Below are positions 12,110 to 23,954 of a stretch of DNA of 64,000 nt, one piece after another. The stretch is from contig JALGAS010000011.1 of NCBI GenBank assembly GCA_023078685.1, positions 744,001-808,000 of the forward strand. The letters run 5' to 3'. Below the pieces are notes generated by a model. That model ran no database searches. It had not been told where the DNA came from and worked only from the letters and a program-made list of their open reading frames with translations. This stretch comes from Neopestalotiopsis rosae. Its lineage: Eukaryota > Ascomycota > Sordariomycetes > Amphisphaeriales > Sporocadaceae. The first letter of the stretch is position 1. Each line of letters begins with the position of its first letter. A program made the translations under genes and the position numbers.

Positions 12110-13075
12110 ATGTCTTTCACAAACAAGGATTACCGTGAGACCGTTATCAGGTCTCTTCACGATCGCGCGAACCATTACCGAGAACGCTGGAGCGGGACGG
12201 CGCTTAGCCGTACGCCGTGGTGGGCATGCTCAACGCTCGAGCAGCACCAGACCGACGATGATGTACCCAAGGGGGTCCAGAGCGAGTACCATTTTGACCA
12301 GGACTTCATTGTGGCCTTTATGAAGTTATACTCGATCGCCGCTCCCACCAACAAGGATCCGAGCGCCTTTGATCAGTTCTGCGAAATGTACGATCAAAGT
12401 CGCACACTCGACATGGAGACCATCAAGTCGGACGAGGATATGCAAAAGGCCTTGTATAGTTTCATGGCTGGGCTGGACATGATCTTCTTCGGCGGCGTCT
12501 TTACATCTCCAGTCGAGACTCCCAGAGGTCACAAGCAGCAAAGTGGCCAGGAACTGGTGGATGAGGACTGGAAAGAGTTGGAAAGCCCCTGGGTACCAGG
12601 CGCTGTTCCTCTAGTGAGCCTCGAAACGCTGCTGGCGCCGCTTCCCAGCTCAGATGCCGGTCATTTCGAGCCTTCATCGAATACAATCCGTATCTGGTGC
12701 CAGAACCGCGACGGTGTGTCCTTCAATCTGGATTACCTCATCGTCGTCTTGGCCCACGAAATGATGCACGCCTATCTGCACATTTTTGGGTACGACAGCG
12801 GCGTAAAGTTCCGCGCCCACCATGGCGGTGAGTTCTGGGCTGGGTTGGAATTCATCTATTATAGCATCTGGCAAGCCATACCTTGGAGAATTGATAATGT
12901 TCTCGTCGTTGCCGCGACGACAGCCAGGCAGAATCGCCAGAAATGCATTGGCGATTCGGACTTGGCCAGGTATGGACTCGGACCAGCCTTTTTCAAGGGC
13001 CTGTCCTGTCCCATGCCCCATGGACTGACTCCGGCCATGGTGGACAAGTGGAACACCGATAAGCTGGGACTTTGA
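12110..13075 (+). CDS. SprT-like zinc metalloprotease candidate
   Basis: A single-exon gene for a 321-residue protein with the zincin motif HEMMH (residues 216-220) in a hydrophobic helix (VVLAHEMMHAYLH). Some 17 residues further is HHGGEFWAGLEFI, which resembles the third-ligand region HGxxF of SprT-like proteases. SprT-like proteins such as Wss1 and Spartan cut proteins stuck to DNA, but this protein has no visible DNA- or ubiquitin-binding extension. The first 200 residues are unlike anything I recognise. It may instead be one of the fungal-only HExxH families. Catalytic residues are all present. No signal peptide is seen, so an intracellular place is likely. Confidence 0.65.
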   Translation: MSFTNKDYRETVIRSLHDRANHYRERWSGTALSRTPWWACSTLEQHQTDDDVPKGVQSEYHFDQDFIVAFMKLYSIAAPTNKDPSAFDQFCEMYDQSRTLDMETIKSDEDMQKALYSFMAGLDMIFFGGVFTSPVETPRGHKQQSGQELVDEDWKELESPWVPGAVPLVSLETLLAPLPSSDAGHFEPSSNTIRIWCQNRDGVSFNLDYLIVVLAHEMMHAYLHIFGYDSGVKFRAHHGGEFWAGLEFIYYSIWQAIPWRIDNVLVVAATTARQNRQKCIGDSDLARYGLGPAFFKGLSCPMPHGLTPAMVDKWNTDKLGL

Positions 13076-13354
13076 TGGAACAGAGTAGCGTTTAACTAGT
13101 AATGTTCATGGTTGAATTTGATCTTGATTTTCAAATTGCAATAGTAATATTGTCTTCTCTTGTGAATAATGCGTTCTGGCCAAAACAGCATTGCAATTCC
13201 AGGGACTCTTCGCTATTACTCTCTCCGAGATCCAGTCTTCTTCGTGAGGCGGCGGGGATCAAGCGCTGGCTGCATGTCCATCCTCCACTCCAGGATGTTC
13301 CAGTTTGAGTCACCCTTCCCAGCGATCATCACCAAATTCCAGACCGTGTCAAGC

Positions 13355-13959
13355 CTATGAAGCTTGCTTGCGAGGACTAAAGAGCTCGAATGGTAGGGGC
13401 TCGTCTTCTTCCCCAAAGACAAACAAGCTTGTATGCTCCTCGAAAGCCTTGATAATGGACTTGTTCACCTCTTCGGCAGTGACAAGATTGTCATTGCTCA
13501 TGGCGGCGGCATTGTCACTAGGAGAAGATGAGGTGTCAGCTCGAAGGAGAGCCAGCGGGCATTCATAAAATGTGATACTCACTACGTGTGACGGAGCTTG
13601 GTTTCGATAGTGTCTCGCACAGCTCTTCTCTCAGTCTCCTCTAGAATGGACCACTTGGCGATTCGTGATTAGTAAAAGGCTCCCACCTCAGTCACACAAC
13701 ATTATTTTCTTCCCATTTCCGCAACACACTCCGAGCCCATGTTATATCCTTGACTGCACTAGAAGAGCTCACTCACAGCAGTATTCTCAATGATGGCCCG
13801 CGCTCGGCGGACTGCACTGCGGCGTTGACTGTTGATCTTCTCAATCAGACGCTCCTGTGCATTACGGTTCTTGCGAAGTTCGCGAAGTTTGACGGCGGCA
13901 GGCTTCTGAGAAAGGGGACGAGCATGTCTGCCCCTCTTTGGCTTGGACCTTACAGTCAT
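13355..13959 (-). CDS. Small basic protein of unknown function
   Basis: Three exons on the minus strand (13959-13777, 13653-13583, 13517-13355) with introns of 123 and 65 nt give a 138-residue protein. Frames join exactly with standard GTGAGT donors and TAG/AAG acceptors. The first 60 residues are very basic (KPKRGRHARP, LRELRKNRNAQERL, QRRSAVRRAR), which fits binding to nucleic acid or ribosomes. The remainder is acidic and helical, ending with a Phe- and Pro-containing tail (FVFGEEDEPLPFEL). I do not recognise the family. The neighbour on the left is convergent with it; the GH30 gene on the right is divergent. The frame is open upstream to about 14169, so a longer N-terminus is possible, but the first stretch there has no coding character. 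Confidence 0.65.
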
Positions 13960-16090
13960 GGCTTGGTGATGGACTGCTGCTGGTGACGAGCGCGCTTGGG
14001 CCCAGATTATCCTTTCCTGCTTACAACGACCAGCAGAATCACCGGAAACGTACATGTAGGAGTTTTGCTGTTCGACGATGGAGGTATACCAATGACATGA
14101 TGTACAATGCAGAAGATGAATGAATTGCAACTGACCAAAACTTAAACGGATTGCGTACTCTTCGTGCATTCATTGACGAGCGGCTAATGAATATAGGCAG
14201 GCAGGCAGTCAGTCGCAGAAGCCCAAAGACTTATTGTGTTGTCCTTGTTGTGGTTCTCAAGCATACGGCATGAATCACTTTACACCACCTACCTTTGTTA
14301 TGGCTCTAAATTGCTTCCTTCTCAAAAGCGTGATTCACTGCGGCTATGGAACCAAAGAACCGTTACAAATATCAGAAACGGGACATCCAACTCATTGAAT
14401 TGGACTTTTCTTCCCTTTGAGCAGTCGTGTAAATGGGTGTGGTGCAGCCTTATTGTTCCTTCGGCCATTGACGATTACGTGATGAAACCCTCTTTTAGTC
14501 TCAAGGGAGCGAGTCGACGGCTGTAGGCAGTATTTTGACCACTGGCAAGAGAACATGCAATGCTAATCTCAATACTGGAATCATGGATGCAGGATTGATG
14601 TCGATAGATTGTACCATGTCATGGCTTTCCGCTAGGGGGAGATTGCATGTTAATCAATGTCAATTGAAAGACGAATTTACAACTAGTCCCGGTAGTTCAT
14701 CTGTGATTAATTATGCTGCTGTAGCACAATGTTGACTTACATGTTGACTTACATTGCATATGGAAAAGCCACTGTCTGATATGAATCCTGGCACAGCGTA
14801 CAGATTCCTCTGGGAGTAAGTGCAAGTTGCGCTGCTCCAATTTCCCCAGCAACATGCTCAAGGGCCGTATTCTACCTACCTGTACGCGAGCAAGGTGAAT
14901 AACGAAATCAGGTCTACGTTGTTAGCCATGTTCGCGCTGCCTGAGCCTGTTCTTTCGAGACCAAAGACCCATGTTTTGCGAGCCGTATCGACCGAGCTGC
15001 CCACCAAGATACATGCATGCATGCATGACTGGCTTGGCCGAGCCTTGATCGCCGAAAGGAGCAGACCCATGTGTACTCTGTACAGATTACATAGTATAGG
15101 CGCGGGAGCCAAGTTCCTGAACGGTCCTAGGTCGCGGCTATATTTAGCATCATCAAGGTCTGCAAGGGGTATAGACTATACTAATAGTAAGGGGCAAACC
15201 GGGGATCAGGCCGGGCTGGCTGGGCTGGCTTGCTCGGCTGGCTTACCCAGAAGTCCTCCAATTCCACACACGCTACTGATCTACAGAGAGTGCACAGTAG
15301 TTCTTGTTTTTAGTGTGCTCCTCTTCTTTTCCTCCTACTATGTACGTAGGTCAGGCGCACTGACTGACATCACTTTGGCTGCCCGCAAGCGGCAATTTTT
15401 CCAGCCAAAGTTTATTACAACTCTATTTGGTCTGTCTGTCTAAACCTCCCCGGCGGGTCTTGGTGTTGGTACATACATGGTATCTACGTACACGCGTAGT
15501 ATTGTGCAGCCCCAAGCCTGTTACAGAAAAAGCTCAGCACGCCTCCCGGTCCCGAATGCCAGATGCCAGATGCCCAACCCTGTCCTGTCCAGTCCTGTCC
15601 GACCTGATCTGGGTTGTCTGGGGTCGATCGTTCGGTTCGGTTCTGCATGCGGCCGCCTCGAACTAAATTGTGGTTATACCCATCGCCATACTGTTCTTTT
15701 TTCCCTCCCCTTCCACAGTCTAGGGCCAGGGAGAATCGCACTTGTTTCTGACACTTCTCCTCTCACTAAACAAGACGAGCTAAGACTAGGTACAGAGTAG
15801 TTTAGTTGACGAGGACCGAGGCCGCTACCTATTACGCACGAGCGTATTGTCATGATTTCTTATTCCTTCCTCCTCGCCCCATCAGCAGTCGGACGGGCGG
15901 GCCATGGCGGGCTGAAATAGGAATAAGAGCATCATCGTGCGCGCACCAAACGTCCATATAGACGGACTCTTCCCTTGTTCTCACTCTCTCTCTTTCCAAG
16001 CCATTGCGTCGGCCAGGGACAATCCACCCACTGCATACGCCATCACAACTGACAAACATTATTGTCTTGTCCTACTTTGGCGTCTTCAGC
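13960..16090. other. Intergenic region upstream of GH30
   Basis: About 2.1 kb between divergent genes. Visible are a TGCATGCATGCATG run at about 15010-15028, a GGGCTGGCT-type tandem repeat at about 15211-15246, and scattered repeats of CCTGTCC near 15578-15602. Open frames at 14820-15443 and 15477-15800 show no domains. Promoters of both flanking genes should be here. Confidence 0.5.
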
Positions 16091-17749
16091 ATGCAGCTCA
16101 CTCTCCTTGCGCTCCTGGCTGGCAGCAGTCATGCCGTCTGCAGCTCGATCTCTGTCCAGGCCAGCGCTGCGATTGACACGGCCACCGCATACGTCTCATC
16201 TTCTGACCGAAAGTACAATGTGAGCTCATGGGAAGCACCCGTTTCCGGGGCCGGGACGCCTGGCAACTCATCGACTTGGAATCTCAGCTTTGACGACACC
16301 GCGTCTGGCCACAAGCAGGTTGTCACGGGCTTTGGAGCTGCTGTTACGGATGCCACCGTTGCCGTCATCAACGTGCTCCCTGCAGATTTGCGTTCTCGGC
16401 TCCTCTCCGAGCTCATGACCTCGGCTGGTGCCGACTTCAGCCTGTTGCGCCATAGCATTGGTGCTTCTGACCTCTCTGCAGACCCGGCCTATACGTACGA
16501 TGATGCCGGCGGTCAGGTGGACACGGGTTTGGTCAACTTTTCGCTTGGCGATCGCGGAACGGCCATGGCCGACATGTTGGCCGAGATGCAGACCCTCAAG
16601 CCCAATTCCAAGCTTCTCGGCTCTGTCTGGGCGCCGCCTGCGTGGATGCAGCTCGACAGGAACCTGACCGGCACCACCGTCAATGTAAGACTTTCTTATT
16701 GTCTATTACTTGCTCCCACGTCCACCCATGTGCTGACAAACAGAGTCAGAATAACTTGAACCACTCCTACGTCGACTCCTACGCTGAGTACTTTGTCAAG
16801 TACATTCAAGCATACGCAGACAAGGGAGCGCGCGTTGACGCCATTACCATTCAAAACGAGCCCCTAAATAGCCAAGCCACGTACCCGACCATGTATGTCT
16901 ATGCCGATGAGTCTGGATCTCTCATCCAAGACAATGTTGGCCCTGCTCTGAAGGCCGCTGGTCTGAGCACTGAGGTCTGGGCCTATGACCACAACACCGA
17001 TGTCCCCAGTTACCCCCAGACGGTCCTTGATACGGCGTCCGAGTACGTCGACACCGTCGCCTGGCATGTAAGTCAGCTGTCCCTGTAAAAACTATCAGTT
17101 TCATGACAAGGTGCACAAACTTACGCTTGTCATTGCCTAGTGCTACGCCACGGATAACCAGTGGTCTGTTTTGTCCGATTTTCACAATGCCAACCCAGCA
17201 GCCAATCAGTATATGACCGAATGCTGGACGTCCTCCGAGTACACCACCTGGGCGGCCGCTTCCGGCTTCACGATTGGACCATTGCAGAACTGGGCACAGG
17301 GTTCGCTAGCCTGGACACTGGCTACTGACCAGAACGACGGCCCTCATCTCTCCTCGGGAGGGTGTGATAGCTGCCGTGGCCTGGTAGTCGTCAACACGGA
17401 TACCAACACATACGAGTTCCGTAAGTACTCAAATACTCTATTTTTACCTTCTTCTTCTTCTTCGTAACTGACACATTTCGACTGAGCAGAGGTTGACTAC
17501 TACATGATGGCCCAATACTCCAAGTTCATTCCCCAGGGAGCTGTCATCCTCAACGGAACCGGCAGCTACACCTATGACGGCGGTTCAGGCATCCAGTCCG
17601 TCGCATCGCTCAATCCCGATGGAACGAGAACCGTAGTCATCGAGAACACTTTCGGCAACGATGTTTATGTAACTGTGGACACCACGAGCGGCCAGGAATG
17701 GAGCGGCAATGTGTACGCCAACAGTGTTGTTACCTGGGTCTTACCGTAA
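16091..17749 (+). CDS. Secreted GH30 family glycoside hydrolase (endo-beta-1,6-glucanase/galactanase type)
   Basis: Four exons (16091-16684, 16744-17067, 17141-17420, 17490-17749), introns of 59, 73 and 69 nt, coding 485 residues. Residues 1-17 are a signal peptide with a hydrophobic core. The GH30 landmarks follow: VTGFGAAVTDA, LLRHSIGASDLS, GSVWAPPAWM, the acid/base Glu in TIQNEPL (about residue 237), YDHN, and the nucleophile Glu in YMTECWTS (about residue 333). The C-terminal beta domain ends in VTWVLP. GH30 enzymes of this length in fungi cut beta-1,6-glucan or beta-1,6-galactan; which one cannot be told. It probably acts outside the cell on fungal or plant wall sugar chains. Both catalytic residues are present and all introns keep the frame. 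Confidence 0.92.
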
Positions 17750-18717
17750 GCTGCCAGATTGACTCCTGCCCGCATAATAGCCTTAGTATATAATACAAAT
17801 ACATGCAACAGCAACACAACCCTTTTCTCATCCATGGCCGCCTCACGTCCTTCCTCGACAGTCGTATATTGCTGTGCCATTTTCTTCATGCTGCAAACCT
17901 TTCAGTGCTAGGCACTCGCCACGGCACCACTATGACATGTGCTTCATGCTCACATCTGGTTCGAAGTAGCGTGACCACATTCGCTGTGAAGCAGGATCTA
18001 CCTTTTCCACTTATGAACGGTGGGATAGAGCCTCAGAGTGCCTAATTTCGTTGAAGTAGGCTTTGAATGTGTGAGCTTTTCTTTTTCTCTTTCAGGCATC
18101 ACCATGGTCACATACTCACCAAAAATCTCCACCAGGCAGTGCATAATGCAAACTGTTGCATGGTCACAAGCATGCTCACTTGAAGGGGGACATGCTCTGC
18201 CCCGGGATAGATTTTAGGAAAGTAGAGCATGAGGAATGTTCCTACCTTGTTCCGGCTCTGCAGTCACACAAGAGACGACTGTCAATCACCTCAGATTGGT
18301 TGACTAGCTCGCACACATTCCTGTGTCACTCTCAGACCCCCAGGGCGACACAAAAAGTCATACGTTTCCCGGCGTGGCGGACGAAACATCAATGTACCTT
18401 CTACTGGAAGTGACAGAAAATCACAAAGCTAAAGTGGCAGGACACCAAGTGTATTCACAAGTCTACAGGTTGTGACACGGGCATTATATGTCAACCATGC
18501 AGCTATCGACCTGTCATCCATCGCAAGACCCCCAACATCGATGTCCAGATATGCGCTACATGAGAAAGCGCATCAAGCGGCACCACTATTACACAAACAC
18601 GACAACCTCACCCTGCGCTCTGGGCCAATCTATAGTCTCGTGGTGAGACCCTCTTTCATATTCTTCATCTAGGGGACAACAATGCGAACACTCCCTCAGG
18701 GAGCTTGCTCTGCACAT
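17750..18717. other. Intergenic region between convergent genes
   Basis: Terminators of the GH30 and BTB genes should lie here. I see no gene; the open frames are short and lack domains. Confidence 0.5.
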
Positions 18718-20003
18718 CTATTCATCCTTCTCCTCGCCCTCATCGGCAGCCTTGGTGTCCTCGTCGGAGTCGCCAGCCGGGGTAGTGACAGCTTCATTGT
18801 CGGTGTTATTGGTCTGACCCTTGAGCTCTAACTCGCCGTCGTTCTCTGCCAGGGCGTTGTAAGCCTGTAGAGCGTCGCCGTTGTCGACTGCGGTGAGTTT
18901 GGCCTGTTTGGCCAGGTGGGCGAGGTGTACCTGTTGAACAGGGCTCGGCATGTCCTGCAAGATGGTCTTGAGAGAGTCCATCAGTCCAAGGTTGCAGCCA
19001 GTGTGAGCCTTGTGAGGCGCGAAGGATTTTCCAACCCATGCCTCGTACTTGATTCCAGTGATGGCGTCCTTAATGTCGCCCAAGCTGTTCGTGTACTTGC
19101 TGGCGGTCGGGACGGGGTACAGGCCCGCGGGCACCAGGGCTCGCGTTGCGGAAGCCAGAAGCATCATCTCGCACATTTTGGCCTCTGAGCCAACCTTACA
19201 GAGACTGGAGTCATCCATCGAGCCGCCAGTCAAGTGGTCCATGGGCTTCTTGATGGCGTCAAGCAAGACAGCCACGGTCTTGCTGCGCACACTGACAATT
19301 CCATCTGTCCAGTAGTCTTCGTCAGTATTGATCACAAACACGGAGGTGAGATATAAAGCATACCGAAAAGACCCTGAGGCAAGACTAAATCCTGAACTTT
19401 GGCACCGCTGATGTGGCCAAGGTCGCCATCCTCGTCAACCTTACTGGTGACGATAAGTGAGTCCGCCATCTGACGGAAGGGGCCCACACAACCCAACACC
19501 CAAGCAACCCAGAGGGCCTTGTAGTTGGCTGCAGCGGCATTCTCGCCTTCCGTGAACGTGGACAGCACAGCAGCCCAATTGGCAGCCCAGGGTTGAACCA
19601 GATGGGTACAATCGTACTTATCTACCAGAATACAGATCTGGAAAAGCTCGTCGATGGAGGGCTCCTTCTTGACGAGGAGGAATCGATAATGAACAATGTT
19701 CATTATGAGGGCGAATGCATTAGTGTCGTCCAACAACTCGATGACATCGGAATCACCGTTCTCGTTAAATATGAGGCGTCCAAAAGCATCGGAGGCAGAG
19801 GCAACGTTGAACTTGTTCACCTTGAACTCAACGAAGCCAGAGTCAGACTTGAGCTTGAAAGTCAGGTCGGCGTCCTTGTTGAAAATCTGGGCACCATCGG
19901 TGATCGTCTCATTGAGCTCATCAACTGGGGTCAGGATGCGCGGCATGGTTTCAGTAGGCTCAGTAACGGCAACGCCGTCTCGGGCTGGAGCGAGGTCGGA
20001 CAT
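18718..20003 (-). CDS. BTB/POZ domain protein
   Basis: Two exons (20003-19364 and 19316-18718) split by a 47-nt intron, giving 412 residues. A fungal BTB/POZ domain starts near residue 40: DADLTFKL, then FKVNKFNVASASDAFGRLIF, VIELLDDTNAFALIMNIVHY. In this fungal group the BTB domain is followed by helices like those here (ELFQICILVDKYDC). The C-terminus is acidic and low complexity (NTDNEAVTTPAGDSDEDTK), probably disordered. BTB domains pair with each other or with cullin-3 ligases and repressors; no zinc finger or other partner domain is seen, so its job is unknown. The intron is near the lower size limit; it is supported by exact frame joining, and the unspliced reading stops within a few codons. 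Confidence 0.82.
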
Positions 20004-21734
20004 AATGTGAGTGATGCGTCCTGATTCTGAATACAGGTCAGATGGGCCATCGAATGGGGGTCGGGAGCAGATGTAACAAGGGAATGAGGCTAAGAAGGCA
20101 AGGCCGAGTAACCAATAGAGGAAGGGCAAAGGTCCCGACTGATTCAAATGCTAGCACAGCAGGTGGATGGTTGCTCCTTAACAAGGAATACCACAAAGTG
20201 AGGAAGGTGCACAGCGATGGAGCTTCTTTGTGATGTCAGAAGAGTGGTCGCGGGTCGGCGCAAGAATGGCACAAGTATGGGACAGCGCAGGGGCTAGAGA
20301 CGGAGAGTAGAAATAATTGCAGAGGACAACAGGACCAGGCAGTGATAGTTGTAACCCTACAAGCTGTCTTGGGTGGATGAAGGGTGTAATCGTGGACAAA
20401 GGAACCCCAAACCGCACAGCTGGGGCATCTTGGGGTGGATCACCAGAAAATGGTAGATGAGAGTAGGAGGAAGTGGTGAAGAAAGAGAAAGAGGAGGAAA
20501 CGAAGAAGAAGAATACCCGAAGAGTATGACTTGCCAGACAATGCTGTTTGTGGCGCGCAGAGAATGAGTGTTGTTGCCGTGTGGCGCCGTTGAATCGAGT
20601 TCGGGACAGGAATGCTCAATGATGGTGGAGAGGGTGCAGTCGTACGACAGAGAAAACAGTGAGAGACAAGAAAGGACAAGAAGAAACTGCTGATTGATGA
20701 GCAGCTGTGTTGTCAAACAAAAAGGGCTGTTGTTGACTTCTCGAAGACGTGACGGGAAGCAGAGAGGAGGTGGAAGAGGATTGACAGCTTGACGTCCTTG
20801 TGAGGAAAGCGCCGCTCGCGTTTGTTTTGGGGAAAATCTTGAGTGGGAGGCAGACAAAAGTCTGCACCATAAATAGTTGTTTCTCCTCCTTGCTTGATTA
20901 TGCCAATGGAATAATCGCAGCGCGCCGTCAAGAACTTCGCGCTTCAGGTTGGCCCCGACTGTCGAGGACGACCGGTGCACTTGCAAACGGTCAAGAACAA
21001 TTCAGTATCAAAGTGCGTGTGCCAGTCAATCGAGGGCACCGCTGGGAACGAGGGTTAAATTTCAGAATTAGCAATGTCGTTCATTGTATCTGACCCGTTC
21101 TTGTTGGTAGGAAAAACACATCTACGGTTAACTTGGCACATTAATAATTACGGCTCACGGCTTCTTATTCTATAATAACTACCCACGTTGTTTACACGAT
21201 GTCCACTCTCCGTGCACGCGATACGTTTGCTCAACTTTGAAAGCGACTACAGATGCCAACTCAGCCCGCTCCCAAGTTTCTTTGTATACCTAGGTTCCAT
21301 TCTCTTGAGGCCAAAACTTGAGTCTTCCACGGCTGTCACTCAAGACTACAATTCAAACAACCTAGCATTTTTGGTCTCTTTCGTAGTTGGTGGCTTCTTC
21401 CTGGCGGTATTCTCACGCCAATACGGGTAGACAGACATATACAATAATATTGACTCTTTACTTACTAATACGTAAAGCATTGGGCCGTCCGTGTCGAAGA
21501 GAATCTCTAGATGACCGTGCTGTTCCAGATATGCTACACAAACAAAGCCAATGATTTCCTTCGCCTTCAACGCCGGCATGATCCTTATAATAAACCAGAC
21601 CCTATTACACGGAAATACACAATAATATGCAATGAAATCCCCATGCAGGGTCAGAACGAATCGCCTCGAGCACAAGGGGAGAATAAAAGTGTGGCGCTGC
21701 ACATACACCCCAAGTCTCTGCCTCTGCTCTTGCC
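20004..21734. other. Intergenic, BTB promoter with CT-rich tract
   Basis: About 1.7 kb. On the minus strand 20440-20530 is strongly pyrimidine-rich, as often seen just upstream of fungal transcription starts, and the BTB gene lies downstream of it. The long minus open frame at 20357-20986 lies over this tract and has no domain. The left part of 21080-21734 holds the UBC6 terminator. Confidence 0.5.
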
Positions 21735-22532
21735 TTACAGACCCTGTCGTGGTCGTTCCGCCTCCCAGCCAAGCCAACGGGCAATAGCAGTGTATATTAG
21801 GAGAGCGCCAATGGCATACCACCACCTGCTTGCCATCCAGCCGCGGCCGGCCGCATCACGTTGCTGAACCACTGCATCTACCACAGCTTGGGTCTGGCCA
21901 CTGCTCTGAGCAATTCCCAATTGTGGGCCGCAGCTCGCACCTCCAAGCGGCTCCCCAGTAGCGGGATCAATCTTGTTCTCCGTCATCCAGGTCTTGTTGT
22001 CCTTATCAACGTCGGGCCACTCTGCCCTAAATTTGGCACCGCCATCCCCAGCCTTGACGTTGCCTTTTTGAGCTGCCTTGTGCTGCGAACCGCCTCCGGT
22101 CGAGTTCCACCAGCGGGAGCGCCTTGCCAAGTACTTTCTTTCTCTTTCTGTACCGGAAATGGAGCCAGTAGTCATTTCCTCGCTCGTCATGAAAGACAAA
22201 AGACCTATCAGGATGGTGCTGACCTCCCATGCCGGGTTAAAGCTCTTGGGATGAAAGTCGGAGATCGATAGGCACAATCTCGTAGAGGGCTGAAAGCGGC
22301 CTGATGGTGTGTGCATACGTATAGCCGGAGGAGCAAAGGGGTAATTGGCGGGAAAGATCAGGGTCCCCCAATATTGACCGCCATGGTAGGGAGTATCCTC
22401 GGGACCTGTGATGATGTAATGCCACTCAAGTATGTTGGAATCCGAGGGATGGGCGGTTATATAGGGGGGCGGGTTCTGGGCAATTGTCTTATATTCGCGG
22501 GTGAGGCGCTTGTGCGCTGCTTTGCTAGCCAT
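21735..22532 (-). CDS. UBC6: Tail-anchored ubiquitin-conjugating enzyme E2, UBC6 type
   Basis: A single-exon gene for a 265-residue E2. The UBC fold is complete: KRLTREYKTI, WHYIITGPEDTPYHGGQYWG, then the active cysteine in RLCLSISDFHPKSFNPAW (about residue 87). The spacing after the cysteine and the lack of the common HPN box in its usual form are typical of the UBC6/UBE2J group. A low-complexity Gly/Lys linker leads to a C-terminal hydrophobic segment (WYAIGALLIYTAIARWLGW, about residues 237-255), the tail anchor that places UBC6 in the ER membrane, where it works with DOA10 in ER-associated degradation. Length is close to that of fungal UBC6. It is divergent from SAM50 with a 1.4-kb gap. 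Confidence 0.93.
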   Translation of the reverse strand: MASKAAHKRLTREYKTIAQNPPPYITAHPSDSNILEWHYIITGPEDTPYHGGQYWGTLIFPANYPFAPPAIRMHTPSGRFQPSTRLCLSISDFHPKSFNPAWEVSTILIGLLSFMTSEEMTTGSISGTERERKYLARRSRWWNSTGGGSQHKAAQKGNVKAGDGGAKFRAEWPDVDKDNKTWMTENKIDPATGEPLGGASCGPQLGIAQSSGQTQAVVDAVVQQRDAAGRGWMASRWWYAIGALLIYTAIARWLGWEAERPRQGL

Positions 22533-23954
22533 GGTCGCTGATGCTCAGGAGAGGTCGCTGGTCGTGGTGGACGTCTGTCGTGATGCGATTGCAGCGGGCG
22601 CGCAAGTGGGTTGGTTGGATGGGCGCAGCAGCGAAAGTGACGGCGCCTCGTTCAACGTTTCTAGAGTCCTGCAGACGGTACGAGCTACGACAAAAGAATG
22701 ATAGAAAGCGACCTCGTGGCAACCTTGAGTAATCAAAGGGAGCGATCGAGTTTGCGTTGATGTGAGTGATGTGGTGAGTAGAAGTCTCAAGTCGTGATTA
22801 ATCGATGGCGGCGAAAGAATGCCAAGTATGTCACGAATGGACGCACGTAGTTGGTGGTGCAGTAGTACAGGCCAGTAGATTGGTGAGCGTCGTGTGAGAT
22901 CCGGGGGAGTCCAGATGGGCTGTCTGACTCGGACCGAGAGGACACTCTGCCTACTACGACCTACTACCTACTGTAGTACAGTTCAAGTTTCCCACCTACA
23001 TATATGTACCTTCTAATGTACCGAAACGCTTTATCGTTTTTCTTTGTATGCACATGTGTTTGAAGTGTTTCTTTCTTTGTTTTTGTTTTTTTGAGCACCT
23101 CAGTAGTCTGTCGCATATTTACCTCAAGCACATGGCTTCCGAAGTCAACGAGAGACAACGGGCAGCCGTCACGACACAAGCATCAATGGCCCTTTAGTGA
23201 ATGAACAGTACATGAGTGCCTAGGCATGTTTGCACATCCAGATCCAGAAAAAAACACCTGCAGATGAGCAATCCGTACATTCTACAAGTGCCAGGATGCA
23301 TGTGCGCCCCAGCGCAAGCGCAGAGTTCAGTCTCCAGTCTCCAGTGTTCTTAATGACGGTGGAGAGCAAAAGATGGGGCGCTCCCTGGGAGGGTCACAGC
23401 CATTGCTAGGGGTTTGTTACCGGACGACACTCGGGCTCGAAGGTCTTGTGACACAACCCAGGACGTGCTAAGAGGTACAAAGTCTCTGTGCCACTTTCGC
23501 AAATCAGATCAGGCTCCTCCACGTTAGATAAGAGGTGCAGCACATTGCATCAGTGTTAGCCAAGCAGTCTCGTGTTTTATGCACGGCATGCACAAATATC
23601 GCTCTTCTTCCAGCCACAACGATCTTCTCCCGACACCGCCACAACGTTGACGTCGGTCTCCCAGCTATGCAAGGTACCTAGGGGCGTGCACTACAGAAGC
23701 AAAACGTTTCTATAGTGTCGCAGACATAGCATGTTGCTCTGGTGGATCCGCACAACGCAGTCTTGAATCTCTGTCGACCTTGAGCTGCAGCTACACGAGC
23801 TCGGCAAGCGGTACCCAAGGTAGAGAGAGCTTGAGCTTGCCCGGGATCAGCCGAGTTTTACGCCCACCTCATCACTGATACCCTCAAACTCTCACAAGAC
23901 AAGATAGCATCGCAAACCGCAAGAGCCGAATTGACGCAGTAGCCTGTCGTCACA
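22533..23954. other. Intergenic, divergent promoters of UBC6 and SAM50
   Basis: About 1.4 kb between two genes read apart, both for membrane proteins of organelles. A poly-T-rich stretch lies at 23058-23092. I see no gene or RNA. Confidence 0.5.

Noticed and set aside
20357..20986. 209-codon minus-strand open frame
   Set aside because: It consists largely of a CT-rich promoter tract, giving Ser/Leu/Pro/Phe runs; no domain and no start context.
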